Source of the DNA: Zoroaster sp. YZ-2022
Taxonomy: Eukaryota; Echinodermata; Asteroidea; Forcipulatida; Zoroasteridae
DNA: 64,000 nt
Assembly: GCA_029582265.1 (NCBI GenBank)
Contig: CM055816.1
Span: forward strand, 92,564,765 to 92,628,764
Direction of reading: 5' to 3'
Part shown: piece by piece, positions 10,864 to 22,702 of the stretch
Layout: every line of letters starts with the position of its first letter
Position numbering within the stretch: position 1 is the stretch's first letter
The notes under the pieces: model-generated
The model's input: the letters and a program-made list of their open reading frames with translations, nothing else
What the model was told of the DNA's origin: nothing
Databases searched by the model: none
Translations under genes and position numbers: made by a program

Positions 10864-13800
10864 TCAACTACGCCGAGTGATGCCATAATGGCCATGCGCG
10901 AGAGTGTCTGTTTCGTCTCGTAAAATATATCTCTTGTCGTCGTTTGGATCCAACGATTTTTTATAAACGTTTATAGTGTATAAATTGTGTTTATCATTTC
11001 TAATATATTTCATATCGTGATACAACGTTTTTTTCTCAAGTAAAACGTCTTTAAAGTTGTTAAAATTAATTTTCTTTTTGATAACTTGTTTTATTACACC
11101 TTTTGCTATCTTTATTTCTTCTTTATTTGAATAAAGCATTGAGTACATTTTTGCTCTTAAACCCACAAATTCCGCTATAGGTACCCCGCAGACTCATCTT
11201 TCATTTTACCAATCACTTTTTTATTCTTTTCGTACTATAGAAAATGTTGATCGTTATAATTAGAGAAGTCGTATAAAGACTTCTTGTATTTTTTCATATC
11301 TTTATAAACGTCTTGAGTTTTAATCTCGACAACCAAACTGTCCGTATCCGTGTAGAGTAATTTTATCTCGTTATTGTATTTTTTCTTTAAATGATTGTAA
11401 TAAAAAGTATACATGTGGAGTTTAGCTAATTCCAGTATGCACATTCCTACGTAGATCGGTTTATTGAGTACGAGGCTCGTTTTATGCATGTGAATGGCCG
11501 CCAAGTCATACCGTAATCAAAAATCTGTTGGCTTCGATATTTTCTTGAGCATGCGTTTTACATCGTCTTTATCGTCTAAACGAAACAGTTCTACATCGGT
11601 GCGATTTCGCACATTTTCCATCGTTTTCCCAAAAACTGAATTGTTCATGAGTTTAAATAAATCTTGTTCAAATTTTGATGTCGCGTTTTTTCTTAATTGG
11701 GTGTTTAAATCGATATAAGATTTCATCCAACATGATTCATCAAATTCTAATACGCGATGAATTTTAGTTAGTTTCATGCCGAGTTGTAAATACTTGTTTA
11801 AATTATTAAAATAAATTACGTATTTCGTTTTGTTGTTTAAATTGGGGACTAATTTTTCAACGTCTGAAATGGGCTCGTCTCCTAATTGTTCAAGTTGATA
11901 GTCGCTCAACCAATCTTTTGAAATAACTAATTTTTCTGGTGCGAGTGGGAAATCATTGTGTAAATCATGTAAACTAGCTGGATATTCTAAATCAACTTCT
12001 AAAATGTAACCTTTGTTCGGTAGAAATTCATGATTATTAATTCGTTTTTCACTCAACCACTTAAAATTACCTGTTGGTAAAGGTTGACTCATTGCGTATC
12101 CATATAAATTATTTGCGTCTAAATACATAATGTAACTCGTTGGAATGTTTTCATTAAAGCTCTCGGGTATATAGGGGTTGTTTGCTCTCGAGTATCTATT
12201 GCTCGCCATAACTATTTCTCCTCTAATGCCTTTTTCTATAAATAAATACATGTTGATATCCGTTAATAATTCTAGATTAACTTTTGAATGTTTTAATAAA
12301 GCGTCCCAACTTAGCCCGGGGCTTGTATAATAAATAGCTGGATCCAAACTGTACTCTCGAATACAAGTAGCACGAAAATTTTCAAATACGTCCGCTAATA
12401 AGCAAGTATCGGTACGTACGTACAAATCGTGATAATCACCTAAATTTTTACAATTGAAGGTAGTCCAAACCTTATTCGCATGTACATATTCTTCTTTAGT
12501 AATGTGCTGGTCGTTTAAACTACTATAAAAAGATTCTATCGGAGGGAGACAAGTTTCTTCGAATCTTTCAAAACTATCCATGTATTCGTACGGATAAATA
12601 CCCTTTTGTTTTACAAGTTTCAATTTGTTTTCGTCAGTTCAAATGATTCTAAAATAGGAAAAGATTTGTTTGCTTGTACGAGTTTATCTAACGAAGTAAG
12701 TAAAAATTGAAGACTGTCGAGAAATCGCAGTTGTCCTATACTAAAAGAAATATATTTTCTATATTATTTGCGATACACCATAGTTTTTTACGAGTTTTAC
12801 CTACACCTCGCATAATAAGATGAGAGTCGTAACCGCGTAAATTATGTATAAAAACTGGTATAAATGTTTTCTCTGGTTTTAAACACAATCTTAAATTACA
12901 TTTATTATGAGCAGCGCCTCTATACTTTCCGGTAATGTGGCAATGATCTCTAACTTTTTCAAAACCGTTTTTAAATTCTTTAGCTTTTTCGTTATACTCT
13001 TGTTTTAATATTTCTAAGATATCGTCGTATTCTTCTTGGGTAGTGATACCGCATTCTTTTTTACGGCAGTGTTCTTTTAATATAGTTTCGTATTCTCGTT
13101 GGGAATATAATTGGTTTTTACATTCTTTAAAGCAGGCCCAACATTCACATTTTTCGTTTCTCACATGGAAATTGTTTTCCCATTCACAAATCCAACATTT
13201 TTTAGTCGAGTTAAAATTTAATTCATCTTCTTCTGTCATTTTTATTTTAACAGGGTTTTTAAATATATCGTTAATCTTGACTACTTCTTTTTCTAATTCA
13301 GTTAAAAAGTGATTCACCGCATCTTCACCCCTATACGTAGTTGAAGAAAATATTGAACCGTCACATTTAATGATCACGTACGAATAACCGCACGGAATGT
13401 GTTCTTGTATCGCGCAAGTTTTATCTCCTAAATTGTTATCTATTTTAGATAATATGCTCTCAAAGTCACCATATATAACGAATGGAGCTTTCATCTTTTT
13501 CTCATAATTTTTATATTTTAATATACTTTTTTCTTTAGGCAACACGTAACGCATCGCTTTAGCGCTTGCTCCTATACAATCTTTAATATGCGTAACAAGT
13601 AGTTCTTCTCTAGTAAAACCACATAAACAACGGTCGCAAAAGTGCTTACGGTGCTCGTACTTTGTTTGGTCGTAAAGTAATTTATTAAAATCCTTGATCC
13701 ACACATAGTGAGATTGTGTTCCTTCTTCTTCTTTGTTAATTAATAATAGTTTTATACGATCTTTCTCCCAATCCCCGTTGTGAATATAGTAAGGAACGAT

Positions 13801-14857
13801 TAAATTATTTTCTAAACCATAAACGTTTATTGCTAAATCATTTTGTTTCTCTACTAGTTTAATTTGATTAATCGGAGTTGGAGCATCTATATTATTAAAA
13901 TTTAAACCATCCTGTATTGGATATGTAGAGGGTCTGTCTGAATTTTTTATGTTTACTTTTTCAATTGAAATATTTAATTCTATCAATTTTTCCTTATGTT
14001 TATTATAACAACGAATTGCCCATCGTAAACAATTATCATCATTGTTTTTTACGTTAATGCATGCCTTTTTATTTTTTATATAATCACAAAAATCAATATA
14101 AGAACCACCTCTTAAAGGTTGATACCTACTCATTCTAATATCCATCTGTGAAATACGAAGAAATGTCCATCCGCTACCTCTTTTTTCAACCGTTTCCACA
14201 ACCGCTTTTAGATTTACAAAAACCATAGCTAAAGTCTCTTCAATCATATCCATATTTAATAATACTATTTGTTGTGAATTATTAAGAGGAATCGTCGAGG
14301 TAACTATTTCACCATTTTCGCCTTCTTTTAAAAATGTAACCCATAAGAATACTTGAAACTTGTACGGTCCTAATTCTTCTAAATCTAAAGTAAATTTTTC
14401 AATCATCTTTGATTTTACACCTTCATAAAAAAACATTTATATTACTTTCTCTTTTATGATCAACCGGTACGGTTAGCGTTCGAGTTCGTAAATATCTTCC
14501 ACCGTCAATCACTGGCTCATCAAATTCTAATACACCTCTGCGCCAATCTCTCGCAATTTTATAATAATCTTTTCGTAAGTACCTATTGTTTCGTCCACTA
14601 CCCTCTGATACTATAGGAATATTTTCAGCTTCTATTATAGCTTCTAGTTCTCTTTTATTTAATTTTGATATTGGTTTTGGTTTTGGCTGTTGTTGTATAT
14701 AATCTTTTATACCTTCATAATATGCGCGTTTAGTAATTTTACCCCTCCTCCTTATTGCAAAATGAATTTTACCAAAGTGCTCTGGTCTGCGCGAAAACTC
14801 TTTCAATTCTGGCAATGTCCATTTTGATAAATATTTTCTTCTTCTTTCTTCATTCAT
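10864..14857 (-). pseudogene. Protein-primed family-B DNA polymerase, right copy (broken)
   Basis: Mirror of the left copy, starting at the ATG 14857. It has no SINE and no nonsense at the left-arm 5876 site. The longest open part (14436-12736) runs from the N-terminal region through the zinc finger, Exo I and EndoVII-like insert; the next (12623-11517) carries Exo III and palm motifs A and B. Private lesions are an extra T in a T run near 14430 and single-base indels near 12775 and 12640. Shared lesions are the stop at 11517-11519, the stop near 11235 and the frameshift near 11180. The C-terminal 100 residues are identical in the two arms. A few substitutions and one 3 bp indel distinguish the rest. 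Confidence 0.9.
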
Positions 14858-14984
14858 CTCTCTTTACTATTAAACAAGATAATATTTTTTTAATATTTAA
14901 GAGTTTTAAGAAGAGTTTTATTAGTTTTTAAATTTATTTTTAAAATTAAGGATCTCATTTTTTAAAGTAACTTTTTATATATTA

Positions 14985-15425
14985 TTATAAACGAGGCGTT
15001 ATCTTTATCAACTCTTTCATCAGAAATTTATAATTTTTTCTAGCAAAAATTTCCACTATCGATAAAGTATTACAAAGAAATGCACAATTTGAACATATTT
15101 GACTTTTTGCTTTTGTTCCTATTTTACACTTTTTACATGCAACTGTCTTAGATTTCCCTTGCCTAATACCCCACGCGTGCATAGAACAATAGACGTTTTT
15201 ACTCATGTTGGGTCTATTACATTTTTCCAATGAACCAACTAAAAGCCATTCACATGAATTATTTTTTTGTTGCGGTAATACATCTTTATACTTAAATAAT
15301 AATTACTCTTAAATAATCTTTCTTTGTTAATTTTCCAAATTTACCAGATCCCCCCTCAATTTTTATATTGTTTTTTAATATAATATCTTTTAACTCAGCT
15401 TTGTTCATTAGTCTAAAGTATGTCA
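14985..15425 (-). pseudogene. Small SAP-like/Cys-rich protein gene, right copy
   Basis: Mirror of the left small gene, with ATG at 15425 and stop at 14985. No SINE is present, so the Cys-rich C-terminus reads through (motifs KTVACKKCKIGTK and QICSNCAFLC, a probable zinc ribbon). Around 15290-15315 the sequence TAATTATTATTTAAG replaces the left-arm version and breaks the frame, so only the last ~81 codons remain open. The left and right copies together show the original gene had an N-terminal helical module plus four or more Cys pairs. Confidence 0.6.
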
Positions 15426-15483
15426 TCTTTATTATTTAACAAGATAATCTTTTTTTAATATTTCAGTTTTTAAGTAGGTTGAA

Positions 15484-15945
15484 TCGAAACCGGTTTTGTT
15501 AAAATTTGGATTTGGAGGTAGGGTTTTGTAAATATTTGAATTGGAATCGAATTTTGTTAAAGATTTGGATTGGAGGTGGGGTTTTGTTAAGATTTGAATT
15601 GGAGGTGGGGTTTTGTTAAGATTTGGATTGGAGGTGGGGTTTTGTTAAGATTTTAAATGGAGGTGGGGTTTTGTAAAAGATTTGAATTGGAATCAAAATT
15701 TGGATTGGAGTGGGGTTTTGTAAAGATTTGGATTGGAGGTGGGTTTTGTAAAGATTTGAATTGGAATCGAATTTTGTTAAAGATTTGGATTGGAGGTGGG
15801 GTTTTGTAAAGATTTAAATTGGAGGTGGGGTTTTGTAAAGATTTGGATTGGGATTGGGTTTTGTAAAGATTTGAATTTGGAGGTGAGGTTTTGTAAAAGA
15901 TTTGAAATTGGAGGTGGGGTTTTGTTAAAGATTTTTACTTAATTA
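15484..15945. repeat. ~30 bp tandem array, GGAGGTGGGGTTTTG-type (right arm)
   Basis: Reverse-complement partner of the left-arm array at 3985-4352, but about 95 bp longer, with extra ATTGGAATCGAATTTTG units. On this strand it is G/T-rich with GGTGGGG runs. Confidence 0.85.
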
Positions 15946-16159
15946 AATCACTTCCATGTTTTTCTGAACAAAATTGAAATGTCAGTTTTGTGACGTCATA
16001 AATGGGGAATCCCATATTATTTTAGGTTTTTCATCGCATTTTTAAAAATATTTTTCGCATTTTTCGTATTTTCTCTCATTTGTTCGTATTTTCTCGCATT
16101 TTTTCGTATTTTTCCTCTCATTTTTGTTGTGAGCCAGAACCGCTACTTCCTATACTACT

Positions 16160-16164
16160 CCTCT
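16160..16164. repeat. Target-site duplication CCTCT, right
   Basis: This is the mate of 3737-3741. It follows ...TATACTACT, the complement of the left terminus. The following sequence (TTATTTCGTGC...) belongs to the interrupted host repeat. Confidence 0.7.
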
Positions 16165-17118
16165 TTATTTCGTGCAAAATTGTACTCGAAATAATATAAT
16201 TTGTAAGTGAAAATCCAATGGTCGTCACGTTATATAAGTTTGTTATTGCTTTGGCAGCATGGGAACTTCCAGCACAATTAGCACGTACTAATTCACGCGC
16301 ATAGTTTTGTTCATCCTATATCGGCAGAGGAAAGTCCACCTAAACGTAATAAAATGAAGGCAATCGAGTTGTATTCAAGTCGCCGTGACTAATGCCATTA
16401 TGTTAACGGTCACCCCTATTATTTCAAATCAATCAGTCCTACAGACGAAACAAACAAAAAATCACCAATGTAAGCAGTGTTTATGCTCAAGTAGGGGCCA
16501 CTCTTTAGACGTTATTGGTTATTCACAAAAATACAAAGCTTCCACGGTGTGCCCCGCACTATGCTTAAAAAGCTTTCGATTCACGTGGTGCCCATGTCCC
16601 TGAAGTGATTTTGTACTGTACAATTGTACATGTATTTTTTGAGTTGCATGCTTTGAGCTGCAGACTGTCTGTGCATTGTGCACGAGGTTGTAATTCATGA
16701 TCCCAGTATCATGTGCCCATTTCCGCATGTCGTGATTGGATATGGTTTCACTGGTGCCCGTCTTTGGAAAAGAAGCACCTGTCTATAGGGTCTTGGAAAG
16801 GGAATCAGCGAACCACTGTTTGGCACCTACATGCTGCATTCATGTTACATTAAACATGCTGACATTGTAAACAGCGTGTTCGGTGGAGGAGTGTACACGA
16901 AAGTTCGATTATAACTTATTAATCCCCGGACCATTCTTTTCACTACGAACAATAAAGGTATACTCAAAGAATAGAGCGTATTGGGTGGGAAAAAATGTGC
17001 TCGGCAATTTTGGCAGCGTATCCGCCAAATATTTTTGCGTATCAGGCCGATACGCTAGTTTGTATGTGGGGAGAACCCTCTGTTGCATTTTCCCAGGCAT
17101 TATACTGATTGAATTCAA
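16165..17118. other. Host-repeat interior, no gene recognised
   Basis: Non-palindromic sequence following the element, presumably the body of the interrupted repeat. No coding signature was found. Confidence 0.3.
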
Positions 17119-17290
17119 AAGTACTAATCACCTGAGGACGATCAGAGCACACTGATCGAAACGTCGAGTTGTACCTCCAGTTCTTTTCAAAACTAATTAC
17201 TACACAATTGAGAATTTCACATTGTGTCACCGCAATTCACAAGTAGTCTTACTTATAAATCCTCCTCATCATGCAAAGCTACAAGTTTTG
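17119..17290 (+). repeat. Dispersed repeat with GAAACGTCGAGTTGTACCTCC (Penelope-terminus-like)
   Basis: CACCTGAGGACGATCAGAGC...GATCGAAACGTCGAG, followed by TTCAAAACTAATTACTA and a conserved tail to AAAGCTACAAGTTTT. The same block occurs at 49091-49440, once in each orientation. The CTGAGGACG...CGAAACGTCGAG arrangement resembles termini of Penelope-like elements. That is a family-level impression, and no reverse transcriptase is present here. Confidence 0.5.
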
Positions 17291-17524
17291 TTAATCACCT
17301 AGTGAAGTAGGAGCTAGCATTTGTTTTTAACGTTACCTTATAATTTATAAAGCCCATCATAAAATAAGCAGTAGATAGGTATTTATTCTAAACACGTTGG
17401 CCAAGACAAAGTGATTTATTACACAGTACAACATATTACATTTACTCTCAAGCGTTTTAAACATCGGCCAACCCACGAAATGAACAATGGCAAGACTCTT
17501 ACGTATTACACTGCATGCCTTCAG

Positions 17525-18060
17525 CAGGTAACAGTCGATGCAGTCACAGCCAGCCAATGTCGGCTTCCTCAAAGGCTGTACCACTACCAGCAGAGCCTAG
17601 ACAAAACGGTGTAATTGGCACTGTTACTCGCGAATAGTAGTCACGAACAGTTCACGACTGCAAAGGCAATACATTATTGCAGGTAACAGTCGCTGCAGTC
17701 ACACCCAGCTAGCCAGCCACGTTGGCTTCCTCAGAGGCATTACTGGCAAGTACTATTTGCGAATACTACAAAGCTTACCACTACCAGTAGTGCCTAGACA
17801 AAACGGTGTAATTGGCAGTGTTACTTGCGAATAGTAGTCATGAATAGTTAGCGACTGAAAGCTAGCCTATTCAGTGCAAAGGCAATACATTATTGCACGT
17901 AACAGTCACTGCAGTCACACACAGCCAGCCAGCCAGCTGGCGTGGTCATTATTCGAGAATAGTTGCAGGTATTCGCGCCAGCCCGATTAATCGAATGGTT
18001 CAAAATCAGCGAATACGAGTACGATTAGCAAGAACTATTTGCGAATATGCGAATAATCGA
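17525..18060. repeat. Imperfect ~155-205 bp tandem repeats
   Basis: GTAACAGTCG(A/C)TGCAGTCACA begins units at about 17528, 17691 and 17898. Each continues through AGACAAAACGGTGTAATTGG and GCGAATAGTAGTCA and ends at GGCAATACATTATTGCA. They are subterminal repeats of the GTAGGCCTGGGCGAATAG element. Confidence 0.75.
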
Positions 18061-18079
18061 ACTATTCGCCCAGGCCTAC

Positions 18080-18468
18080 CCAGGATCCGTCATGCTGCTG
18101 TGGTATTTATATCGGGCGAATATGAACACCACTAGTGTAGTTAACACCCCATTTTCTGATGTTCGATGTTTTATTCTGTTCGTTTCACATACCGCCGCTA
18201 TGATTATATCAAGGAGTACGTGAACTTATATGCAAAGGAGCATATTGTTGCATTTCCCACTATCGTGGATCAACAAATAATAGTCGGACACAAACTTTGT
18301 TGTGACAATCTCAATCAATGGGGTTGGTTTATTATTAAACATCACTATTTAACAATGGCAATAGTAACATGTATGACAGGAGTGGTAGCGTATAGGTACA
18401 TGTCAATAGTTAAACTTATATACTTGTACTAAGTTACGAATGGGGTGTACGAATACCAACTATTGGGT
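18080..18468. other. No feature recognised
   Basis: Short open frames only, with no family motif. Confidence 0.3.
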
Positions 18469-19388
18469 ACAGTCAGTGGGGACCATCATTCGTTCATGCG
18501 GCTTGTCACTCGGTATACGGTACGGGCACTGCTATACCGAGAGACGGGCGGCTGGTCGGTCTCGACGACGGGGACCAACGGGGCTTGACGACACGGGGTG
18601 TCTGGACGGGGCCAGAGTGTGTATCAGACCGCATAGCTACGCTAACCAATGGTCATATCGACGCACCGCACCATTGGTTCAATGAACGAGGCTCTGGACC
18701 GTAATAGTTTGGTATATAGCACTGTCATAGATCGGATCGAGTCGTTCAGATATCATTCGGAACCGCACTTCGCCGACATCAGGAAATCTCGGGGTTTATA
18801 TAGAAATCTGGGGCCTAGGAATTAATAAAACATTAGCCTAGTTTAGCGTCTTAGTCAATGAGAAGCTTGCCTTCCGCGTGTAGGGGTAGAAACGTGTGCA
18901 ATATCAGGGTATACAACAGGTCCTTGTTCCATATAAGGAAAGGTATTTGACGAAAGTAAAGTGAGTGACAACTCAGAAAGGAGGGCATGTTCTAGGGGCA
19001 ATGCTTACTGGGGTGCTAAGCTATTGCATGAGGGGAGCAGCGGTTGCGCATGGGAGCACGGCACACGGACCAAGACCTATCGGACTGAGCGGGCCAGTCA
19101 CGGTGACTGTTTGGCCGTGCTACACCCACGAACCGTGTTCGGCGTGTAGGGTGGACTCCGAGGAAAGTAGGAGAAAAATAGACTAAGTCCAAAGGACGGC
19201 TCCAAGCCATGTGGCGGGAGGGTGTGGCACGCACGCAAGGCTATGCATGAGCAAAAGTAGCGTCCTTGTATGGATTGCATATTCATAGCGGACAATCGAG
19301 GGTCCGGGGAAACAACCCTGGGACTTAGACTGCTAGGAATTGCAACGTAAGCAAAATATTGGAAGTGGAAGAAGTGAAATAGAGGGTG
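18469..19388 (+). repeat. Dispersed ~0.9 kb repeat, copy A, with a CArG box
   Basis: This stretch recurs in the same orientation at 53437-54735 (copy B), from ACAGTCAGTGG...ACCATCATTCG to AGCAAAATATT...GTGAAA(T/C)AGAGGGTG. Both keep CCATATAAGG (18929-18938; 54243-54252), a perfect CArG consensus, and the hairpin-forming CTACACCCACGAACCGTGTT. It has no coding capacity. A solo LTR or an RNA-derived repeat are both possible. Confidence 0.65.
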
Positions 19389-20894
19389 TTAATATTTACC
19401 AAATTAAAGGGTAAGATCGTAATAATATGCATGCTGGGAAGAGTTGGAGAAAGATTCCAGTCTGCAGCTGATTTACAATACAGGCGGTGTGTCATTTGCT
19501 GAGAAGAATACTGAAGGGGGAAGACATGTTTTAAATACTGCACGTGCGATGGAGAAATATGGGATAAGGTGAGAGAATTATGTAATATACCGTGTGACGT
19601 GTTTATGTTCTTGTGAGTACCAAGGAGACTTCCTAGCAGACAGTAGAGTGCTTATTTGTTACGTGAAGTACTTAAGAGCGATCCCCGATCCCCGATCCCT
19701 TTACAATAACCCATAAAACAATCAACAGATAACTAATGGACCATAAACATACCCAAACCAGCGACACTGGGTATACAGGTCACGGACCCACCATTTTAGC
19801 ACCATGATAAAGTCCGGTCCCTGGCTAAAACAACATTCTGCTGTCATCAGCAGGTAGACGATGGTCTAAAAATAAATTAAGTGAATTTCAATATGTTAAA
19901 ACATAACCAAAAACCATGCAATCTTTTACACGAGTTCTGCGGTCACTATCTATGTGCATGTAATGACAAAAAATATCCCGATGTCCATGACGGACTCGCA
20001 AGCAATGCCTCTACAAAACGGCGGAATTTCCATCGTTCATAACTAAAAAAAAAAAACATTCGTAAACTACAATCCCCATGGGAGGACCAGATTACTCAAA
20101 TCGGACTGTACGAATTGACTTCGAATTACAGCCGAAAAGAAATATCTATCACTCTCCAACCCAAGCCAACTTCATCGCACTTCTTTAAAATATTTTGAAA
20201 ATACATAAAAACACATACTCGATTAATCCATATGCCTCTGCCGTCTTCTGAAAATATGATTTGTTTAAATTCTCCCAACATCCCAACAATTTACTTATTG
20301 ACATCAACGGCGACAAATTATAAAAGTCTGCCATCACTATACAGAGTGACAAATACTGACGGCCTCCTGTAAAGGATTCACTCGAATACACCTGTCAGAT
20401 AACCAATAATCCCAAACAAAGATAGCCCCTTACGAAATTATTTCGAGTTATGCCTCACTCTGAATGGAAGTTATTTTCTCCATTAATCTTCGCAACCACG
20501 TCACCGAGACGTATATCAAGTTATCGTAACTTTTCCACCGCTAAATTAATGAACTAGCCGGTACTGTGGTCGACTTGACATCGATTCCCAAACACTTATA
20601 GAATTTGTCTCGACACCAAAAAGAAAATGTTTCTTTACTTAAACTTATCTTTCCCCAACTAAACTCTAAAAATTACAAAGATAATTTCCAGTAAAATAAT
20701 AATAATAATATGTAAAAATGTATCATTTACCTGTATCAGACATGTACTGTAATAGTCGAAGGACATCCTGACACAAAGACGAAACTACAATTAAGGCTCA
20801 CTGGACAGACGTTCGCCTTCGCAACCGCCGTCACCGGCAGCGCGTTGGCAAGTCCCAGCCAGGCTCGAAATCGCCGTATCCGCTGCAACCCCAA
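19389..20894. other. No gene recognised
   Basis: Contains a short GATCCCC triplication near 19682 and small frames without motifs. No splice-flanked coding block was found. Confidence 0.3.
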
Positions 20895-21375
20895 GGGTGC
20901 ACCCCACTAAATAGTGAGGAATTCATGCGCCAAGCTGTTTATTATAAAGTGTATGTCCTCAAAATTTTCTGAAAAACAAAGATTTGAGGCCCATTCATTT
21001 GATGGATTATGTAAAAATGGCCCACTATCATAACCTGGGGGTCCTTGGCTTCCAACTGTGAGTATTTTGGACACACTGGGCCCTGAAAAAGTGGTCCTAA
21101 TTTGATTTCAAGCGTAAGGCCTTTTTCCAAAATGGCTGCTTTTCAGTGTGGACGTTTTCACTACTGTAGAGGGTGGTTTTCATTGGGATGAGAATAACTC
21201 CCTGGAAACCTGGACTTTAGACAGTAAATAGAGAAGAAAATAAAAGGTTATATATCGATCAATATTTTTTCTTTTGGTTTTAAAACTGTGGGACTTCTAA
21301 GTATTTTTTAATGATTTTTGAATATTTTGTATTTAGCACTGTTTACTATGGGAGTTTATTTAGTGGGGTGCACCC
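20895..21375. mobile_element. 481 bp MITE, copy A (TIR GGGTGCACCCCACTAAATA)
   Basis: Starts GGGTGCACCCCACTAAATA and ends with TTTAGTGGGGTGCACCC, a near-perfect inverted pair. The same 481 bp recurs at 22703-23183 in the same orientation with only a few differences. It has no coding capacity. The target duplication is unclear. Confidence 0.85.
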
Positions 21376-22050
21376 TATATAGTCAAAATAGCAACGTCCA
21401 TGACAGAGGGATGTTTTTTGTTTACAACTTCAGTAAGCCTGATGATAAATGCAAAATTTATAAACAGAAAATTTACTCATTGAATACCCTTCTATTTCAG
21501 TTCTTTATTGGATGAAACACAGGACATTTACAGGACAATTACAATAAAAAGGTATGTAATAAGTTACAAAATGGCGGCATTAATACCCTAGTTGCCATGC
21601 GCTCCTTTTGGGATAATGTTTTTTTATGTCATTTTGTTTTGCATTTACAAAAGTTGCTTTTATCTTCATTTACCTATTTCCAATATTGTTTTGAAACTTT
21701 TCAATTTTTTAAACAAGCTCTTTCCCCTTAAATTACGAATTTTATTATAATCTGATGACTAGGGTACATAGGGAACTGAGGTAAAACTTATAACCAATTG
21801 GTTTATTATGTGATTGTCAATTGTCATTAGGTTTTGCGTGCCAAAATAAATGCATCACTCATGAAGAAAACCTGCTTGATTAATAAATTCAGTTTTAGAG
21901 TGCTGGTAAAGTAATCTCCTCCATGGCATATTGTCCGATTTGTGTGTCCACCAGAGTAACGTTAGTTTGAGACACTCTTGTCTTCTTTTGTTGACATTTT
22001 CAACTTTCTTCAAAGCATCACCGGGCAGCCGGTAGGAAACTTGTGCATTA
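21376..22050. other. No gene recognised
   Basis: Sequence between the two MITE copies; no motif was found. Confidence 0.3.
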
Positions 22051-22120
22051 CCCTAACCCTGCCCCGAACCCCAAACCCCAAACCTAAACCTAAACCTAAA
22101 CCTAAACCTAAACCTATACC
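22051..22120. repeat. Telomere-like CCCTAA/CCTAAA tract
   Basis: CCCTAACCCTGCCCC is followed by ACCCCAA units and then about six uninterrupted CCTAAA units on the plus strand. This is a degenerate interstitial telomeric-type repeat, grading from CCCTAA through CCCCAA to CCTAAA. Confidence 0.8.
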
Positions 22121-22127
22121 CTCTTCA

Positions 22128-22270
22128 TTTGGGGGCAGTATTTGCATATGGGGATGCAGGGTTGTAGTCTATTTATGCCATCGACAAGTCACATTTTTTT
22201 TGGGGGCAGTATTTGCATATGGGGATGCAGGGTTGTAGTCTATTTATGCCATAGGACAAGTCACATTTTA
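22128..22270. repeat. ~70 bp direct duplication
   Basis: TTTGGGGGCAGTATTTGCAT ... GACAAGTCACATTTT occurs twice back to back (22128-22197 and 22198-22270) with almost no differences, immediately next to the telomere-like tract. Confidence 0.9.
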
Positions 22271-22702
22271 CAGTTTTACCAAGAGAATAATGTTCACATT
22301 ATGAGGAGGAAAGTTGGATATATGTTTCATTGTGTATATGAATATAGGCCCCCTTTTCTGTCAATCTGGATCCGCCCCTAACAGGGGTAACTTTGTAAAA
22401 CTCTCATATTGTCATAATAAGGAATAAAAAGTATTGTTGAAATGTTCATGGAGCAAAACTAATTCTTGTTTTAGAATCATTGGAAGGAAAACACTGAATC
22501 CCAGAATAAGTGATACGTACATGCATGATGCATGGTTATATAAACTGCATGTAACATATATGATAGATGCACAAAGTATGTTTAAAGCTGTCAGTTTTCA
22601 GTGGAGCAATATTTTCAATTTTTTTCAGATATGTTATCTCGGCAACATACTGGATGTACTCAGTGTGGTTCCAAGTCAAATTAGAAAAATCATCTCTCTA
22701 AA

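Larger units (their letters stand above)
3742..16159. mobile_element. 12.4 kb palindromic Polinton/Maverick-like PolB element
   Basis: The left arm 3742-10258 is the reverse complement of 10503-16159, at about 99% in coding parts, with a 244 bp unique spacer. Termini are AGTAGTATAGGAAGTAGCGG and its complement. CCTCT precedes the left end (3737-3741) and follows the right end (16160-16164); shifting the right end by one base gives a 6 bp duplication, TCCTCT. Polintons are known for AG-starting TIRs and 6 bp duplications made by a retroviral-type integrase. Each arm holds outer tandem repeats, a small SAP/Cys-rich gene and a pPolB gene; the polymerase genes converge. Integrase, FtsK/HerA ATPase, protease and capsid genes are absent, so mobility would have needed enzymes supplied in trans. 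The 857 bp arm-length difference is almost all due to two SINEs present only on the left. Confidence 0.85.
3561..18079. mobile_element. Older repeat split by the palindrome (TIR GTAGGCCTGGGCGAATAG)
   Basis: GTAGGCCTGGGCGAATAG at 3561 is matched by its exact complement CTATTCGCCCAGGCCTAC ending at 18079. Both flanks are rich in cgaata/tattcg words. The palindrome at 3742-16159, with its own target duplication, sits between them, so the pre-insertion repeat would be about 2.1 kb (3561-3741 plus 16160-18079). TIRs of this style occur in hAT-like MITEs, but no 8 bp target duplication is visible here. Two independent repeat copies is the alternative. Confidence 0.45.

Noticed and set aside
3742..16159. 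CRISPR-like or bacterial plasmid origin for the tandem repeats and polymerase
   Set aside because: SINEs with target duplications sit inside it and animal repeats flank it. The repeats have no unique spacers.
3742..16159. Complete autonomous Polinton
   Set aside because: No integrase, ATPase, protease or capsid frame is found in either arm.
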